Assembly: GCA_002307725.1 (NCBI GenBank)
Contig: DBUB01000001.1
Coordinates: 1-64,000 of the forward strand
Length of the DNA: 64,000 nucleotides
Origin: Alphaproteobacteria bacterium UBA1301
GTDB taxonomy: Bacteria > Pseudomonadota > Alphaproteobacteria > Micropepsales > Micropepsaceae
Direction of reading: 5' to 3'
Shown here: piece after piece, positions 16,231 through 24,586 of the stretch
Layout of the letters: each line of letters starts with the position of its first letter
Position numbering within the stretch: the first letter of the stretch is position 1
The notes under the pieces: model-generated
What the model was told of the DNA's origin: nothing
Database searches by the model: none
Seen by the model: the letters and a program-made list of their open reading frames with translations, nothing else
Made by a program: the position numbers and the translations under genes

Positions 16231-16482
16231 ATGGCGAAGCCGTTACGAATGACAGTGCATGGCGATACCGCTCTGCGCGAGCGCGGTATCAAGCTGCGCT
16301 GGGTGGAAACCGCCATAAGCCAGCCCGATTGGACGACTCTCGATCCCCGCCCGGACCGGATGCGGGCCTTTAAAACCATTCCCGAGCGGGACGGGCGCAT
16401 TTTGCGAGTCGTTTACGCAGAAACCGTTACGGAAATTCGGCTGATTACTGCGTTCTTTGATCGGAACGCCAAAAAGCCGTAG
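16231..16482 (+). CDS. DUF4258 protein
   Basis: An 83-residue protein with the DUF4258 pattern: H-GDTALRERGIKLRWVETAI in the first half and RILRVVYAETVTEIRLITAF at the end. Members are small, RelE/BrnT-like in outline, and are frequently encoded just before a DUF2283 gene, as here, nine bases downstream. A GTG at 16216 could add five residues; GGGGA before ATG 16231 is acceptable. The pair is often suspected to be a toxin-antitoxin-like module, but activity is unproven. Confidence 0.8.
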   Translation: MAKPLRMTVHGDTALRERGIKLRWVETAISQPDWTTLDPRPDRMRAFKTIPERDGRILRVVYAETVTEIRLITAFFDRNAKKP

Positions 16483-16491
16483 ACTGCCCGC

Positions 16492-16692
16492 ATGAAAGTC
16501 AGCTTCGACCGCGCGACCGACGCCTTGTACGTCCGCTTTTCCGATGATCCGGTCGCGGAAACGGCGGAAGTGCGCCCTGGCGTTATGTTCGATTACGCCG
16601 CCGATGGCCGGATCGTCGCGATGGAAATCCTTGATGCGTCGCGCACGGTCGCCGCGGACGACATGAAGAAGTTGTCGCTCGAAGTGGCCTGA
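16492..16692 (+). CDS. DUF2283 protein
   Basis: A 66-residue protein beginning MKVSFDRATDALYVRFSD, with the typical DUF2283 core continuing to GVMFDYAADGRIVAMEILDA. It follows the DUF4258 gene by nine bases in the same direction and is probably co-expressed with it. If the pair works as a toxin-antitoxin module, this would be the presumed antitoxin. That role is inferred from gene order, not from catalytic or DNA-binding motifs. Confidence 0.85.
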   Translation: MKVSFDRATDALYVRFSDDPVAETAEVRPGVMFDYAADGRIVAMEILDASRTVAADDMKKLSLEVA

Positions 16693-16862
16693 CCGGCCGC
16701 CCCCCTAAGCCCGTCGCGGTCCGGCGCACGATGTGTAACGGACTGTCGCTGCGATACGCGATCTCATGCGCCGCAGGGCTCAGCGCGCTAAATATGCCCG
16801 CACCAATCGCAGAGTCTTGGAACCACGGCTTGATGCCTGAGGGATGGTTCGAGGAGGGCTTC

Positions 16863-17570
16863 GTGACGCGAGGGATTGTTTTTTTCGGATCGGGTAAGAA
16901 ATACGTCGAGCAAGCGGTGGCGGCAGCCAAGCGATCCGCCAAATGGAACGACGTGCCGCATCTGGTTTATTGTTCGGAAGTCCCCGCCGACCCCGGCCCT
17001 CTCCAGATCAAGACATTTTCGCCGACCCAGCACACCTGGCTCGATCGTATCGCGTGCTTGATCACGGCGCCGTTCGAGCACGTCATTTATCTCGATGCGG
17101 ACTGCGGCGTCGTCACCAACATCATGGAACTTTTCGATATTCTCGACGAATACGAAATCGCCGCTGCGCATGCACCGGGCTACCGCCGATACGACGATCC
17201 CGACGTCCCCGACGCCTTCTACGAATTGAATTGCGGCGTGCTCGTGTTCCGGACCTCGCCGATCATTCTCGATCTGCTCAAATCATGGCATGCCTGTTAC
17301 CGGCAGTGGCTCCGCATGCCGGCTTTTGCCGGTTGCGTGCCGTCCGATCAGCCGTCGTTTCGCCATGTCCTATGGACCTGCAAGGTGCCGCTGTATGTGC
17401 TGGGGCCCGAGTATAACTGGCGGCCGTGGATGAACAGCTTCCTGTGCGAAAAGGTGAAGATCATTCACGCTTATTCGGATGACTACGAGGGCTTGGCGCA
17501 GCAGGCGAACAGCACGGAGGGGGCAAGGATTTTCCTGCCCCTCAACAGAGCGCGTGAATTCCTCGGTTAA
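16863..17570 (+). CDS. Glycosyltransferase, GT8-like
   Basis: A 235-residue soluble enzyme with a GT-A fold. It opens VTRGIVFFGSGKKYVEQAV and carries the metal and sugar-nucleotide DxD motif in VIYLDADCGVVTNIMELFD, then FYELNCGVLVFR and a late FLCEKVKIIHAYSD segment containing the conserved His. This layout is that of GT8-type transferases. An upstream frame reaches ATG 16731, but GAGGAGG at 16851-16857 points to GTG 16863. Its stop overlaps that of the opposite DUF4893 gene by a few bases. The acceptor is unknown. Confidence 0.7.
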   Translation: MTRGIVFFGSGKKYVEQAVAAAKRSAKWNDVPHLVYCSEVPADPGPLQIKTFSPTQHTWLDRIACLITAPFEHVIYLDADCGVVTNIMELFDILDEYEIAAAHAPGYRRYDDPDVPDAFYELNCGVLVFRTSPIILDLLKSWHACYRQWLRMPAFAGCVPSDQPSFRHVLWTCKVPLYVLGPEYNWRPWMNSFLCEKVKIIHAYSDDYEGLAQQANSTEGARIFLPLNRAREFLG

Positions 17571-18169
17571 CGCTTCAACTCGATGACGTCGAAGGTCGAT
17601 TCCTGTACCGGATAGGGCAGCTCCAGACGGGCACGGCCGTCATAGGTGAGCGAGAGCAGACCAATCTGGTCGTCAGGGGTGGCGCTGGCACCCGCCGCGG
17701 CGCCGGTGCCGGAATAGACCGGCGGTTTTTCATTGGCGCCGTTGTAGTGCACATAAGACGCGCCGAGATACACGTAGCCGCCGCCATCGGGATAGAGCGT
17801 GCCCGAGGTGCGCTGGCTGCCGCCGAGCTTTTCGAAGAACAGGCGCCCGCCCTTCTCGGAAATGCGGCAAGTGAACCAGCTATAGACAATGGTCGGCGTC
17901 AGACCGCCGAGTTTCATGGTGCGGCACTTCCAGGTGCCAGCAAGGCGCCCAGCCGACACCGGCCCCGCCTGCAGGATCGATTTGATCGCAGCAACCTCAG
18001 ACGGCTTGCCGTTTTGGGCTTCCACGAGGGCCTTGGCTTTGGCTTCCGCGAGCTGGCCGAGGCGCTGGACATCGGCCGCCGACGCATCGTCGCGCCAGCC
18101 GGCGAAGGACGCACACGACAGAACCAGAAGTGTTGCAACTGCTGCGAGACTAGCCTTCCGGACCCTCAT
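17567..18169 (-). CDS. DUF4893 secreted protein or lipoprotein
   Basis: A 200-residue protein with an N-terminal export signal (MRVRKASLAAVATLLVLSCA); LVLSCAS could serve as a lipobox. The mature part shows the DUF4893 features RLAGTWKCRTMKLGG, YSWFTCRISEKGG and LSLTYDGRARLELPYP. The function is unknown. ATG 18169 (ribosome site AGAGGG) lies inside the end of fabI, overlapping it by 20 bases, so it is probably translated from the fabI transcript. Confidence 0.8.
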   Translation of the reverse strand: MRVRKASLAAVATLLVLSCASFAGWRDDASAADVQRLGQLAEAKAKALVEAQNGKPSEVAAIKSILQAGPVSAGRLAGTWKCRTMKLGGLTPTIVYSWFTCRISEKGGRLFFEKLGGSQRTSGTLYPDGGGYVYLGASYVHYNGANEKPPVYSGTGAAAGASATPDDQIGLLSLTYDGRARLELPYPVQESTFDVIELKR

Positions 18170-18998
18170 CGGATTTGCCCTCTTCTGCCGCCCATTGTTC
18201 CAGATATGCCGCCGGCGGCACACCCATGACGTTATACCCGGCATCGACATAATGCACTTCACCGGTGACTCCGGCCGACAAACCGGAAAGAAGGTAAAGA
18301 GCCGCTCCGCCCAGATGGTCGAGTTCGATGGTCTTTTTCAGCGGTGCCAGACCCTTGATCCATTTGAACATGGTGCGCCCGCCGCCCACCGCTGAGCCTG
18401 CCAGGGTGCGCATGGGACCGGCGCTGATGGCGTTGACGCGAATGCCGTCCTGCCCAAGATCGGCGGCAAGATATTTCACCGAGGCCTCCAGCGCTGCCTT
18501 GGCCACGCCCATCACATTGTAACTCGGCATCACCTGCTGGGCGCCGAGATAGCTGAGCGTGAGCATCGCACCCGGACGGCCGACCATCAGACGCGCTGCC
18601 CGCTGGGCCACGGCGGTGAAGGAGTAGCAGGAGATCGACAAGGTCTTGGCAAAATTGGCGCGCGAGGTGTCGACGTAGCGGCCCTTCAATTCGTTCTTGT
18701 CGGAGAAGGCGATGGCATGGACGAGGAAATCGATCCCGCCCCATTGCTCTTTGATCGCGGCGAAGGCGGCATCAAGCTGGGCATCGTCTTCAACATCGGC
18801 GGGCAGCATGATGGTGGCGCCGATCTCAGCGGCGAGCGGCTTCAGGCGCTTCAGTTGCGCCTCGCCTTGATAAGTGAAGGCGACCTCGGCGCCGTGCGCC
18901 GCCAGAGTGCGCGCGATGCCCCAGGCAATGGAGTGATCGTTGGCCACTCCCATCACCAGCCCGCGCTTGCCGGACATAATTTTCGTTGTGTCTGTCAT
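18150..18998 (-). CDS. fabI: Enoyl-[acyl-carrier-protein] reductase FabI
   Basis: A 282-residue NADH-dependent SDR enzyme that makes the last reduction of each fatty-acid elongation cycle. It has the FabI-type nucleotide site (GVANDHSIAWGIARTLAAHG), the catalytic Tyr150/Tyr160/Lys167 set (TLSYLGAQQVMPSYNVMGVAK) and the SAGPMRTLA segment. ATG 18998 follows AAGGACACT; a frame open to 19055 is not needed. It lies downstream of fabA and fabB in the same direction, but a 264-base gap with repeat-like DNA separates it from fabB. It would be the target of triclosan-type inhibitors. Confidence 0.97.
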   Translation of the reverse strand: MTDTTKIMSGKRGLVMGVANDHSIAWGIARTLAAHGAEVAFTYQGEAQLKRLKPLAAEIGATIMLPADVEDDAQLDAAFAAIKEQWGGIDFLVHAIAFSDKNELKGRYVDTSRANFAKTLSISCYSFTAVAQRAARLMVGRPGAMLTLSYLGAQQVMPSYNVMGVAKAALEASVKYLAADLGQDGIRVNAISAGPMRTLAGSAVGGGRTMFKWIKGLAPLKKTIELDHLGGAALYLLSGLSAGVTGEVHYVDAGYNVMGVPPAAYLEQWAAEEGKSDEGPEG

Positions 18999-19067
18999 AG
19001 TGTCCTTAACTTTAAGCAGATGCGCCCACGTCCGAAGGACGTGACGAAATTGCAATTAATACAAACA

Positions 19068-19257
19068 GTCATTCCCGGCGAACATCGCGCGGCGCGCGAC
19101 GTGAGGGAAGGGGACTTAGGGGATTGAAGGTAACAAACGGCAGAATCTATCGCGCGTTTCTTACAATCTTCGGAGTGAACCCAGAATTTTACACCTGGAT
19201 CCCCTTGCTCACCCTTCCTTTGCGCTGCGCGCTCTGGAGCGCCGGCCAGCGATGACA
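19068..19257. repeat. Diverged inverted repeat pair between fabB and fabI
   Basis: GTCATTCCCGGCG near 19068-19080 and the GAGGGAAGGGGACTTAGGGGAT tract that follows to about 19124 face the reverse complement of 19195-19257 (CTGGATCCCC ... GCGATGACA) as a diverged inverted pair of about 55-60 bases each. The outer TGTCAT...CTGGAT ends resemble the ends of the repeat pair at 1796-1921. No gene was seen in this gap; it looks like decayed REP-like DNA. Confidence 0.45.
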
Positions 19258-19262
19258 AAAAA

Positions 19263-20474
19263 CTAAACCCGATCAAACACCAGCGTCGCGTTGGTGCCGC
19301 CGAAACCGAAGGAGTTGGAGAGAACCCGTTCCAACTTGGCGTTGTCGATGCGAGCCCGGACAATCGGAACATCAGCAAATTCGGGATCTAGTTCGGCGAT
19401 GTTGGCACTTTCGGCGATGAAATTGTTCTGCATCTGCAAGATGGAATAGATCGCCTCTTGCGCCCCGGCGGCACCGAGCGAATGGCCGGTGAGGGATTTG
19501 GTCGAATTCACCGGCGGAATCTTGTCGCCGAAAACTTCGCGCATTGCCTTCACTTCGGCAGCGTCACCGACCACCGTCGAGGTGCCGTGGGCGTTAATGT
19601 AGCCGACCGGACCTTTCACGGTGGCGAGTGCGGCCTGCATGCAGCGCATCGCGCCTTCGCCCGAAGGGGCCACCATGTCATGGCCGTCGCTGGTGGCGCC
19701 GTAGCCGGTGAGTTCGCAATAGATCTTGGCACCGCGCGCGCGGGCATGTTCGAGTTCTTCGAGCACCACCACACCGCCGCCGCCGGCGATGACGAAGCCG
19801 TCACGATCCTTGTCGAAAGCCCGTGAGGCTTTCTCCGGCGTCGCGTTATATTTGGACGACATCGCGCCCATGGCATCGAACAAACAGGACAGCGTCCAAT
19901 CGAGTTCTTCGGCGCCACCGGCGAACATCACGTCCTGCTTGCCCCATTGGATTTGTTCGGCGGCATTGCCGATGCAATGGGCGCTGGTGGCGCAGGCCGA
20001 CGAGATCGAATAGTTGACGCCCTTGATCTTGAACCAAGTGGAAAGCACCGCCGAACAGGTCGACGACATACATTTCGGCACAGCAAAGGGGCCGATCTTC
20101 TTGGGGCCGGTGGCTTCGGCGATCTTGTCAGCAGCAAACAAGGTCCGGGTCGACGGTCCGCCTGAGCCGATGATCAGGCCGGTCTTGGGATTGATCACGT
20201 CTTTTTCTTCGAGACCGGAATCCTTCAGCGCCTGATCCATCGCGATGAAGGCATAAGCGGCAGTGTCGCCCATGAAGCGGCGGGCACGACGATCGATCAA
20301 AGCTTCGATGTCGATTTTCACGGCGCCTTGGACCTGGCTCCGGAAGCCCTTGTCGCGCTGGGCCTCGGCCAATCCGATGCCGGACTTGGCATCGCGCAAG
20401 GACTGCATGACCTCTTCGGCGTTGTTGCCGATGGATGAAACGATACCAAGTCCCGTGACGACGACACGCCTCAT
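19263..20474 (-). CDS. fabB: 3-oxoacyl-ACP synthase I FabB
   Basis: A 403-residue ketoacyl synthase that elongates acyl chains and is needed for unsaturated fatty acids. The Cys-His-His site is visible: Cys161 in YSISSACATSAHC, His in NAHGTSTVVGDAAEV and His in TGHSLGAAGAQEA. It begins MRRVVVTGLGIVSSIG after AGAGGAACTCCTCC. fabA lies 128 bases upstream in the same direction, the usual fabA-fabB unit for anaerobic-type unsaturated fatty-acid synthesis. Confidence 0.96.
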   Translation of the reverse strand: MRRVVVTGLGIVSSIGNNAEEVMQSLRDAKSGIGLAEAQRDKGFRSQVQGAVKIDIEALIDRRARRFMGDTAAYAFIAMDQALKDSGLEEKDVINPKTGLIIGSGGPSTRTLFAADKIAEATGPKKIGPFAVPKCMSSTCSAVLSTWFKIKGVNYSISSACATSAHCIGNAAEQIQWGKQDVMFAGGAEELDWTLSCLFDAMGAMSSKYNATPEKASRAFDKDRDGFVIAGGGGVVVLEELEHARARGAKIYCELTGYGATSDGHDMVAPSGEGAMRCMQAALATVKGPVGYINAHGTSTVVGDAAEVKAMREVFGDKIPPVNSTKSLTGHSLGAAGAQEAIYSILQMQNNFIAESANIAELDPEFADVPIVRARIDNAKLERVLSNSFGFGGTNATLVFDRV

Positions 20475-20602
20475 GGAGGAGTTCCTCTCAAAATCGAATC
20501 CGGACGCCTTTTAGCAGGCCGCGCGCGGCACAGAAAACCGCGCCGCGCCACCAATACCCAGATAACACAGTCAAGCCCGTCGTGCGAAAAACCGGCGCGC
20601 CG

Positions 20603-21151
20603 TCAAGCCGGTTGCGGCGCATCCTGGAACAGGCCGACGCGCAGATCCTTGGCTTCGTAGATCACTTTGCCATCGACCTTCATGACGCCGTCAGCAATGC
20701 CCATCACCAGCCGGCGCAGGATGACTCGCTTAAGGTCGATCGAATAGCTGATGAGCTTGTTGGTCGGCAGCACCATGCCGGAGAACTTCACTTCGCCGAC
20801 GCCGAGCGCCCGGCCCTTGCCGGCCCCGCCCATCCAGCCGAGGAAGAAACCGACGAGCTGCCACATCGCATCGAGACCGAGACAACCCGGCATCACCGGA
20901 TCGTTCTCGAAGTGACATTTGAAGAACCAGAGATCGGGATGCACTTCCATCTCGGCCTCGACTTCGCCTTTGGCGTGGCTACCGCCCTGGCCGATGATCT
21001 TGGTAATACGATCGAACATCAACATCGGGGGGAGCGGTAGACGGGCATTGCCCATCCCGAAAAGCTCACCTTTGGCACAGGCGAGAAGACCCGCCAAATC
21101 GAAGCTCGACCGCCGCACGGGCGCCTCGTTTTCCACTTTTTCCATGTCCAT
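20603..21151 (-). CDS. fabA: 3-hydroxydecanoyl-ACP dehydratase/isomerase FabA
   Basis: A 182-residue hot-dog-fold enzyme that dehydrates 3-hydroxydecanoyl-ACP and isomerises the product to the cis-3 form, the branch point to unsaturated fatty acids. Catalytic His80 and Asp94 are seen in FFKCHFENDPVMPGCLGLDA. A TTG at 21154 directly precedes ATG 21151; the ATG is chosen. The ribosome site is weak. It is divergent from irr, with an Irr-box-like palindrome in the shared gap. Confidence 0.96.
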   Translation of the reverse strand: MDMEKVENEAPVRRSSFDLAGLLACAKGELFGMGNARLPLPPMLMFDRITKIIGQGGSHAKGEVEAEMEVHPDLWFFKCHFENDPVMPGCLGLDAMWQLVGFFLGWMGGAGKGRALGVGEVKFSGMVLPTNKLISYSIDLKRVILRRLVMGIADGVMKVDGKVIYEAKDLRVGLFQDAPQPA

Positions 21152-21201
21152 CAACGTGTTAGGTCCGGTTCTGTAAGTGTAAGTACCTGCGACGATTTCT
21201 T

Positions 21202-21220
21202 CGTTAGAATTGTTCTAACG
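21202..21220. promoter_or_regulatory. Perfect palindrome resembling an Irr box (ICE)
   Basis: CGTTAGAA-TTG-TTCTAACG, eight-base arms with a three-base centre, lies between divergent fabA and irr, about 50 bases from the fabA start and 130 from the irr start. The known iron control element recognised by Irr is built on TTTAGAA...TTCTAAA, and seven-base arms here differ from that only at the outermost T (G in this site). Irr autoregulation, or iron control of fabA, is inferred. Confidence 0.65.
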
Positions 21221-21350
21221 ATTCGCGTAGTATGTCTTCAAGGTCGCCCTTGATAAACGGCATAAAGGTCTCAATAGCCCGAGCCGCCGGCAAAGGCGAG
21301 TACGAATAACGTGAGGGACCGCACCGTTCGGTCAGGCAAAAGGAAGTCCT

Positions 21351-21779
21351 ATGCGTAAGAGAATGCGTGATTCGACAAATGAGTCCGCCGTGACGCGTCT
21401 GCGGGCTGCGGGCCTTCGCCCGACGCGGCAGCGCAATGAACTCGCCGATCTGCTGTTCAATGACGGCCACCGGCATCTGACTGCGGAAACCCTGCACGCC
21501 GAAGCCGTCAACCGCGGCATCCGCGTGTCGTTGGCCACTGTCTATAACACGCTGCACCAGTTCACGAATTCCGGCCTGCTGCGGCAAGTGATGGTGGATG
21601 CGACGCGTTCTTATTTCGATACCAACACCACCGAACACCAGCACTTCTACCACGAAGAAGATGGCGTGCTGTCGGACATTCCGGGCTCGGAAGCGATTGC
21701 GGTCGGCAATCTGCCGGAACCCCCGGAAGGCACCCAAGTCTCGCGCGTCGACGTCGTCGTCCGCTTGAAGCGCCACTGA
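21351..21779 (+). CDS. irr: Iron response regulator Irr (Fur family)
   Basis: A 142-residue Fur-superfamily regulator. The helix-turn-helix region reads RLRAAGLRPTRQRNELADLL and IRVSLATVYNTLHQFTNSGL; the metal/haem region has TTEHQHFYHEEDG. This sequence type, with VSLATVYNTLHQF and the HQHFYH cluster, is that of Irr, which in alphaproteobacteria controls haem and iron genes by responding to haem. AAGGAAGTCCT precedes ATG 21351. The N-terminus lacks the GCPWHD haem motif of Bradyrhizobium Irr, so degradation control may differ. It neighbours fabA/fabB/fabI. Confidence 0.9.
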   Translation: MRKRMRDSTNESAVTRLRAAGLRPTRQRNELADLLFNDGHRHLTAETLHAEAVNRGIRVSLATVYNTLHQFTNSGLLRQVMVDATRSYFDTNTTEHQHFYHEEDGVLSDIPGSEAIAVGNLPEPPEGTQVSRVDVVVRLKRH

Positions 21780-21784
21780 GAATT

Positions 21785-21827
21785 CGCGCGGCGGCAGCCC
21801 CCCCCCGGGGGGAACATACCCCGCGCG
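21785..21827. terminator. GC-rich inverted repeat after irr
   Basis: CGCGCGG (21785-21791) and CCGCGCG (21821-21827) flank a nine-C/six-G block within 50 bases of the irr stop. This can fold into a strong GC stem and may end irr transcription. No U-tract follows, so the call is weak. Confidence 0.35.
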
Positions 21828-21902
21828 TGGTGGCTTTGCCGCTTGCGAATCTTATTCGTTTTGGACAACCCTCTGTCCCGTTGGGGGCGCGGAGGTTTTC
21901 TT

Positions 21903-22421
21903 ATGCTCGCACTGATGGTCATCGACGTGCAGCAGGGCATGTTCGGCGGGGTACAACCCTTCCGCGGCGAAGCGGTTGTCGCGCGCATCGCCGAATTACT
22001 GACGCGGGCCCGCGCCGTTCAGGTGCCAATCTTCTTCGTGCAGCATGACGGCGGACCGGGCGACGAATTCGATCCCGACGGCGCCGGATTCCCCTTCCAT
22101 CCCGCGGTGGCGCCGCTGGCCGACGAGCCCGTAACGATCAAGCGCCGCAACAGCGGTTTCTATCAGACCGATCTCGACGACAAGCTGAAGGCGGCGGGAA
22201 TCGATGCGCTGGTGATTTGCGGCCTGCAGACCGAATATTGCGTCGATGCCACCGTGCGTTCGGCGTTCGAGCGCGACTATCGCGTCACTGTCGCTGCCGA
22301 TGCTCATACCACCTTCGACAGCGAACTCCTGCCCGCCGCCACCATCATCGCCCACACCCAACACATCTGGAACGGCCGCTACGCGCGGCTGAAAGCGGCG
22401 GACGAGATCGTGTTCGCGTGA
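21903..22421 (+). CDS. Isochorismatase-family cysteine hydrolase
   Basis: A 172-residue hydrolase with the family triad Asp8 (LMVIDVQQGMF), Lys80 (VTIKRRNSGFYQTDL) and Cys113 (VICGLQTEYCVDATV). Related enzymes hydrolyse amides such as nicotinamide or ureidoacrylate; the TEYCVDAT motif fits the amidase side better than true isochorismatase. GGAGG eight bases before ATG 21903 fixes the start. It stands alone, so the substrate is not known. Confidence 0.85.
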   Translation: MLALMVIDVQQGMFGGVQPFRGEAVVARIAELLTRARAVQVPIFFVQHDGGPGDEFDPDGAGFPFHPAVAPLADEPVTIKRRNSGFYQTDLDDKLKAAGIDALVICGLQTEYCVDATVRSAFERDYRVTVAADAHTTFDSELLPAATIIAHTQHIWNGRYARLKAADEIVFA

Positions 22422-22424
22422 CGC

Positions 22425-22961
22425 CTATGGCTTCGGCGCTGACGGTTCCGTGGGGTGCACCAGCGGACCGAGGTGATCGAGCACGTCTTGCGCCTGCAGG
22501 ACACGCGCCTCGGCTTTGGCTTGCTCGTCGGTGAGCAGCACAATCTCGGCAGAGGCTTCATAGGAGGTGATCGGACGGGTGATTTCCATGCCGCCGGCGC
22601 CCCAGCCGCCATAGGGCCAGCTATGCCAATAGCGGCCGCGGCCGTGCCAGCCCGGCCAGCCGGCAAAATCGCTTTGATAGGTGGTTTGCGCTTCGGTATC
22701 GCGGGTGTCGAACACGAACCAGCGATAGCCGGCTTTCAGCGCGACCTCAGCTGAGCGCTGCAACAGATAGTTTTCCACCGTCTCGCGCTTGGTCACCGAA
22801 TTGCCGGTGAAGGTCACCCGCCAGCGGTTTTGGGCGAGTTGCTGGTCGGTATAGCCGGTGCTGCTCTGGGGCCCGCGCGGCTGATAGCTGGCCGGGGTCT
22901 GGCAGGCCGCTAACAGCAAAACCGCCGCTGCCGCCGCCGAAATCTTCGCAATCTGGCTCAT
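22425..22961 (-). CDS. CC0125/CC1285-family lipoprotein
   Basis: A 178-residue lipoprotein with signal MSQIAKISAAAAAVLLLAAC (lipobox LLAAC) and a mature part beginning QTPASYQPRGPQ and containing RWRVTFTGNSVTKRETVENY and LLQRSAEVALKAGYRWFVFD, characteristic of a family named after Caulobacter proteins. AAGGAG sits at the right distance for ATG 22961; ATG 22967 lies too close to it. The function is unknown; it is probably membrane-anchored in the periplasm. A Trp/Gly-rich stretch (WPGWHGRGRYWHSWPYGGW) lies mid-protein. Confidence 0.8.
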   Translation of the reverse strand: MSQIAKISAAAAAVLLLAACQTPASYQPRGPQSSTGYTDQQLAQNRWRVTFTGNSVTKRETVENYLLQRSAEVALKAGYRWFVFDTRDTEAQTTYQSDFAGWPGWHGRGRYWHSWPYGGWGAGGMEITRPITSYEASAEIVLLTDEQAKAEARVLQAQDVLDHLGPLVHPTEPSAPKP

Positions 22962-23066
22962 AGGCATCTCCTTAGACAGATCATAACCCTTTGGCGGACT
23001 TGCCGTTCCTGAAATTTACCCATGCGACCTCGTTTCGCCCAGAATGTGGCATCGTCGCACTTGATA

Positions 23067-23080
23067 ACTGACTGGTTAGT
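23067..23080. promoter_or_regulatory. Likely TetR-family operator before the exporter operon
   Basis: ACTGACTGGTTAGT, an imperfect palindrome of the ACTRACYRGTYAGT type used by several TetR-family regulators, lies 17 bases before the TetR start. Its place suggests that the repressor controls its own operon. Confidence 0.55.
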
Positions 23081-23097
23081 AATTTATAGTGGCGGCC

Positions 23098-23751
23098 ATG
23101 GATACGCTGACCACCGAACCACACTTACGCCACTGGCAACGCCGCAAGCAGGCCCGTCCTGGGGAAATCCTCGATGCGGCGCTCGCCGTGTTCGCCGAAA
23201 AGGGCTACGCCGGCGCCCGCATGGAAGACATCGCCATCAAGGCGGGTGTCACCAAAGGCACCATCTACCTCTACTTCCCGTCGAAGGAGGAGGTCTTCAA
23301 GTCGCTCGCTCGCGAGCATGTCGGTCAGAGTCTGATCGCAGCAGCCGGACACGCTGAGACGTTCGACGGTTCAGCCTTCGATTTTCTCAAGACTTTCTAC
23401 GCCCGGTTCATGGATATGGTGCTGACCAGCGACATCGCGGTGCTGCCCAAAATCATCATCGGCGAAAGCGGCAACTTTCCGGAGCTGGCCCGCTTCTGGC
23501 GCGAGGAAGTGATTGAAAAAGCCATAACCCTGCTGTCTTCCGTCATCGCCAAAGGCATCGCGCGCGGCGAAATCCGCGCTCTACCCGCCGACTACGTCGC
23601 CAAGCTGATCATGGCACCAGCGTTGATGTGCCTCATCTGGCGCACGACTTTCGAAAAGACCTCCGACCACGCCTTCGACTATCCCGAATACCTCGCCATC
23701 CATTGCGATATCTTCTTCAAAGGTCTCGCCCCGGAAGGACCAAAGCCATGA
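23098..23751 (+). CDS. TetR-family regulator of the adjacent exporter
   Basis: A 217-residue repressor. The N-terminal helix-turn-helix is clear (ILDAALAVFAEKGYAGARM; AIKAGVTKGTIYLYFPSKEE); the rest is a ligand-binding helical domain. ATG 23098 is used; GTG 23089 upstream would add three residues. Its stop overlaps the start of the membrane-fusion protein gene (ATGA), so it heads the exporter operon, and an operator-like palindrome at 23067-23080 suggests autoregulation. The inducer is probably an exported compound. Confidence 0.92.
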   Translation: MDTLTTEPHLRHWQRRKQARPGEILDAALAVFAEKGYAGARMEDIAIKAGVTKGTIYLYFPSKEEVFKSLAREHVGQSLIAAAGHAETFDGSAFDFLKTFYARFMDMVLTSDIAVLPKIIIGESGNFPELARFWREEVIEKAITLLSSVIAKGIARGEIRALPADYVAKLIMAPALMCLIWRTTFEKTSDHAFDYPEYLAIHCDIFFKGLAPEGPKP

Positions 23752-24575
23752 ACGTGAAACCGTTCGGACTGGCGCTACTGCTCCTCCTGGCCGGTTGCGA
23801 GAAGCCTCACGAGGGCCAATGGCTGGGTTACGCCGAAGGCGACACCGCCTTCATTGCCGCCCCGCTGGCCGGGTGGCTGACCGAGGTCAAGGTCCATCGC
23901 GGCGATTGGGTGAAAAAGGGCGATCTGCTGTTCGTACTCGACGACACCAGCCAGACCGCAACCCGCGACCAGGCCGAGGCGCAAATCGCCCAGGCGCAAA
24001 GCCAGCGCGCCGGAGCCGCAGCGGATCTCGATCTCGCACGGCGCCAGTTCGACCGTCAGAAAGGCCTCTTGGCCAGTCGGGCGACCTCACGCCAGGCCTA
24101 TGACCAAGCCAAATCGGCTTACGACTCGGCCCTGGCGCAAGTGGCGGCGATCGATGCGACCGAAGCCCAGGCCAAAGCGACACTCGCCGGCGCCGCTTAT
24201 CAGCTTTCACAGCGCCAAGTGATCGCGCTCACCACCGGACGGGTGCAAGAGGTCTATTTCCGCCAAGGCGAATATGCCCCCGTCCAGACCGCGGTGGTGT
24301 CGGTGTTGCCGCCGGAAAATGTCTATGTCCGCTTCTTCGTGCCGGAAGCCGAATTCGCGCGCATCAAACTCGGCCAGAAAGTGAAGATCCATTGCGACGG
24401 CTGCGACGGCAACATCGTCGCCACCATCGCCTTCATCGCGGCCCAACACGAATACACCCCGCCGGTGATCTTCTCGAACCAAAGCCGCAGCCAGCTCGTG
24501 TTCAAAGTGGAAGCGCGCGCCAACGGCGGGCTGAAGCTCAATCCCGGTCAACCGGTCGATGTCGATCCGCTGTAA
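23748..24575 (+). CDS. HlyD-family periplasmic adaptor lipoprotein
   Basis: A 275-residue membrane-fusion protein. It has a lipoprotein signal (MNVKPFGLALLLLLAGCEK), a biotinyl-lipoyl half (APLAGWLTEVKVHRGDWVKK), a coiled-coil hairpin (residues ~75-140, with DLDLARRQFDRQKGLLASR) and a beta-barrel (NVYVRFFVPEAEFARIKLGQ). It would link the inner-membrane ABC pump to an outer-membrane channel, as YbhG does in YbhGFSR-type systems. It is translationally coupled to the TetR gene upstream and to the ATPase gene 11 bases downstream. Confidence 0.9.
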   Translation: MNVKPFGLALLLLLAGCEKPHEGQWLGYAEGDTAFIAAPLAGWLTEVKVHRGDWVKKGDLLFVLDDTSQTATRDQAEAQIAQAQSQRAGAAADLDLARRQFDRQKGLLASRATSRQAYDQAKSAYDSALAQVAAIDATEAQAKATLAGAAYQLSQRQVIALTTGRVQEVYFRQGEYAPVQTAVVSVLPPENVYVRFFVPEAEFARIKLGQKVKIHCDGCDGNIVATIAFIAAQHEYTPPVIFSNQSRSQLVFKVEARANGGLKLNPGQPVDVDPL

Positions 24576-24586
24576 GGAGTTTTGCA

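Noticed and set aside
21801..21812. C/G block as a stand-alone terminator
   Set aside because: Six C directly followed by six G has no loop; only the wider inverted repeat at 21785-21827 could fold, and that is listed with low confidence.
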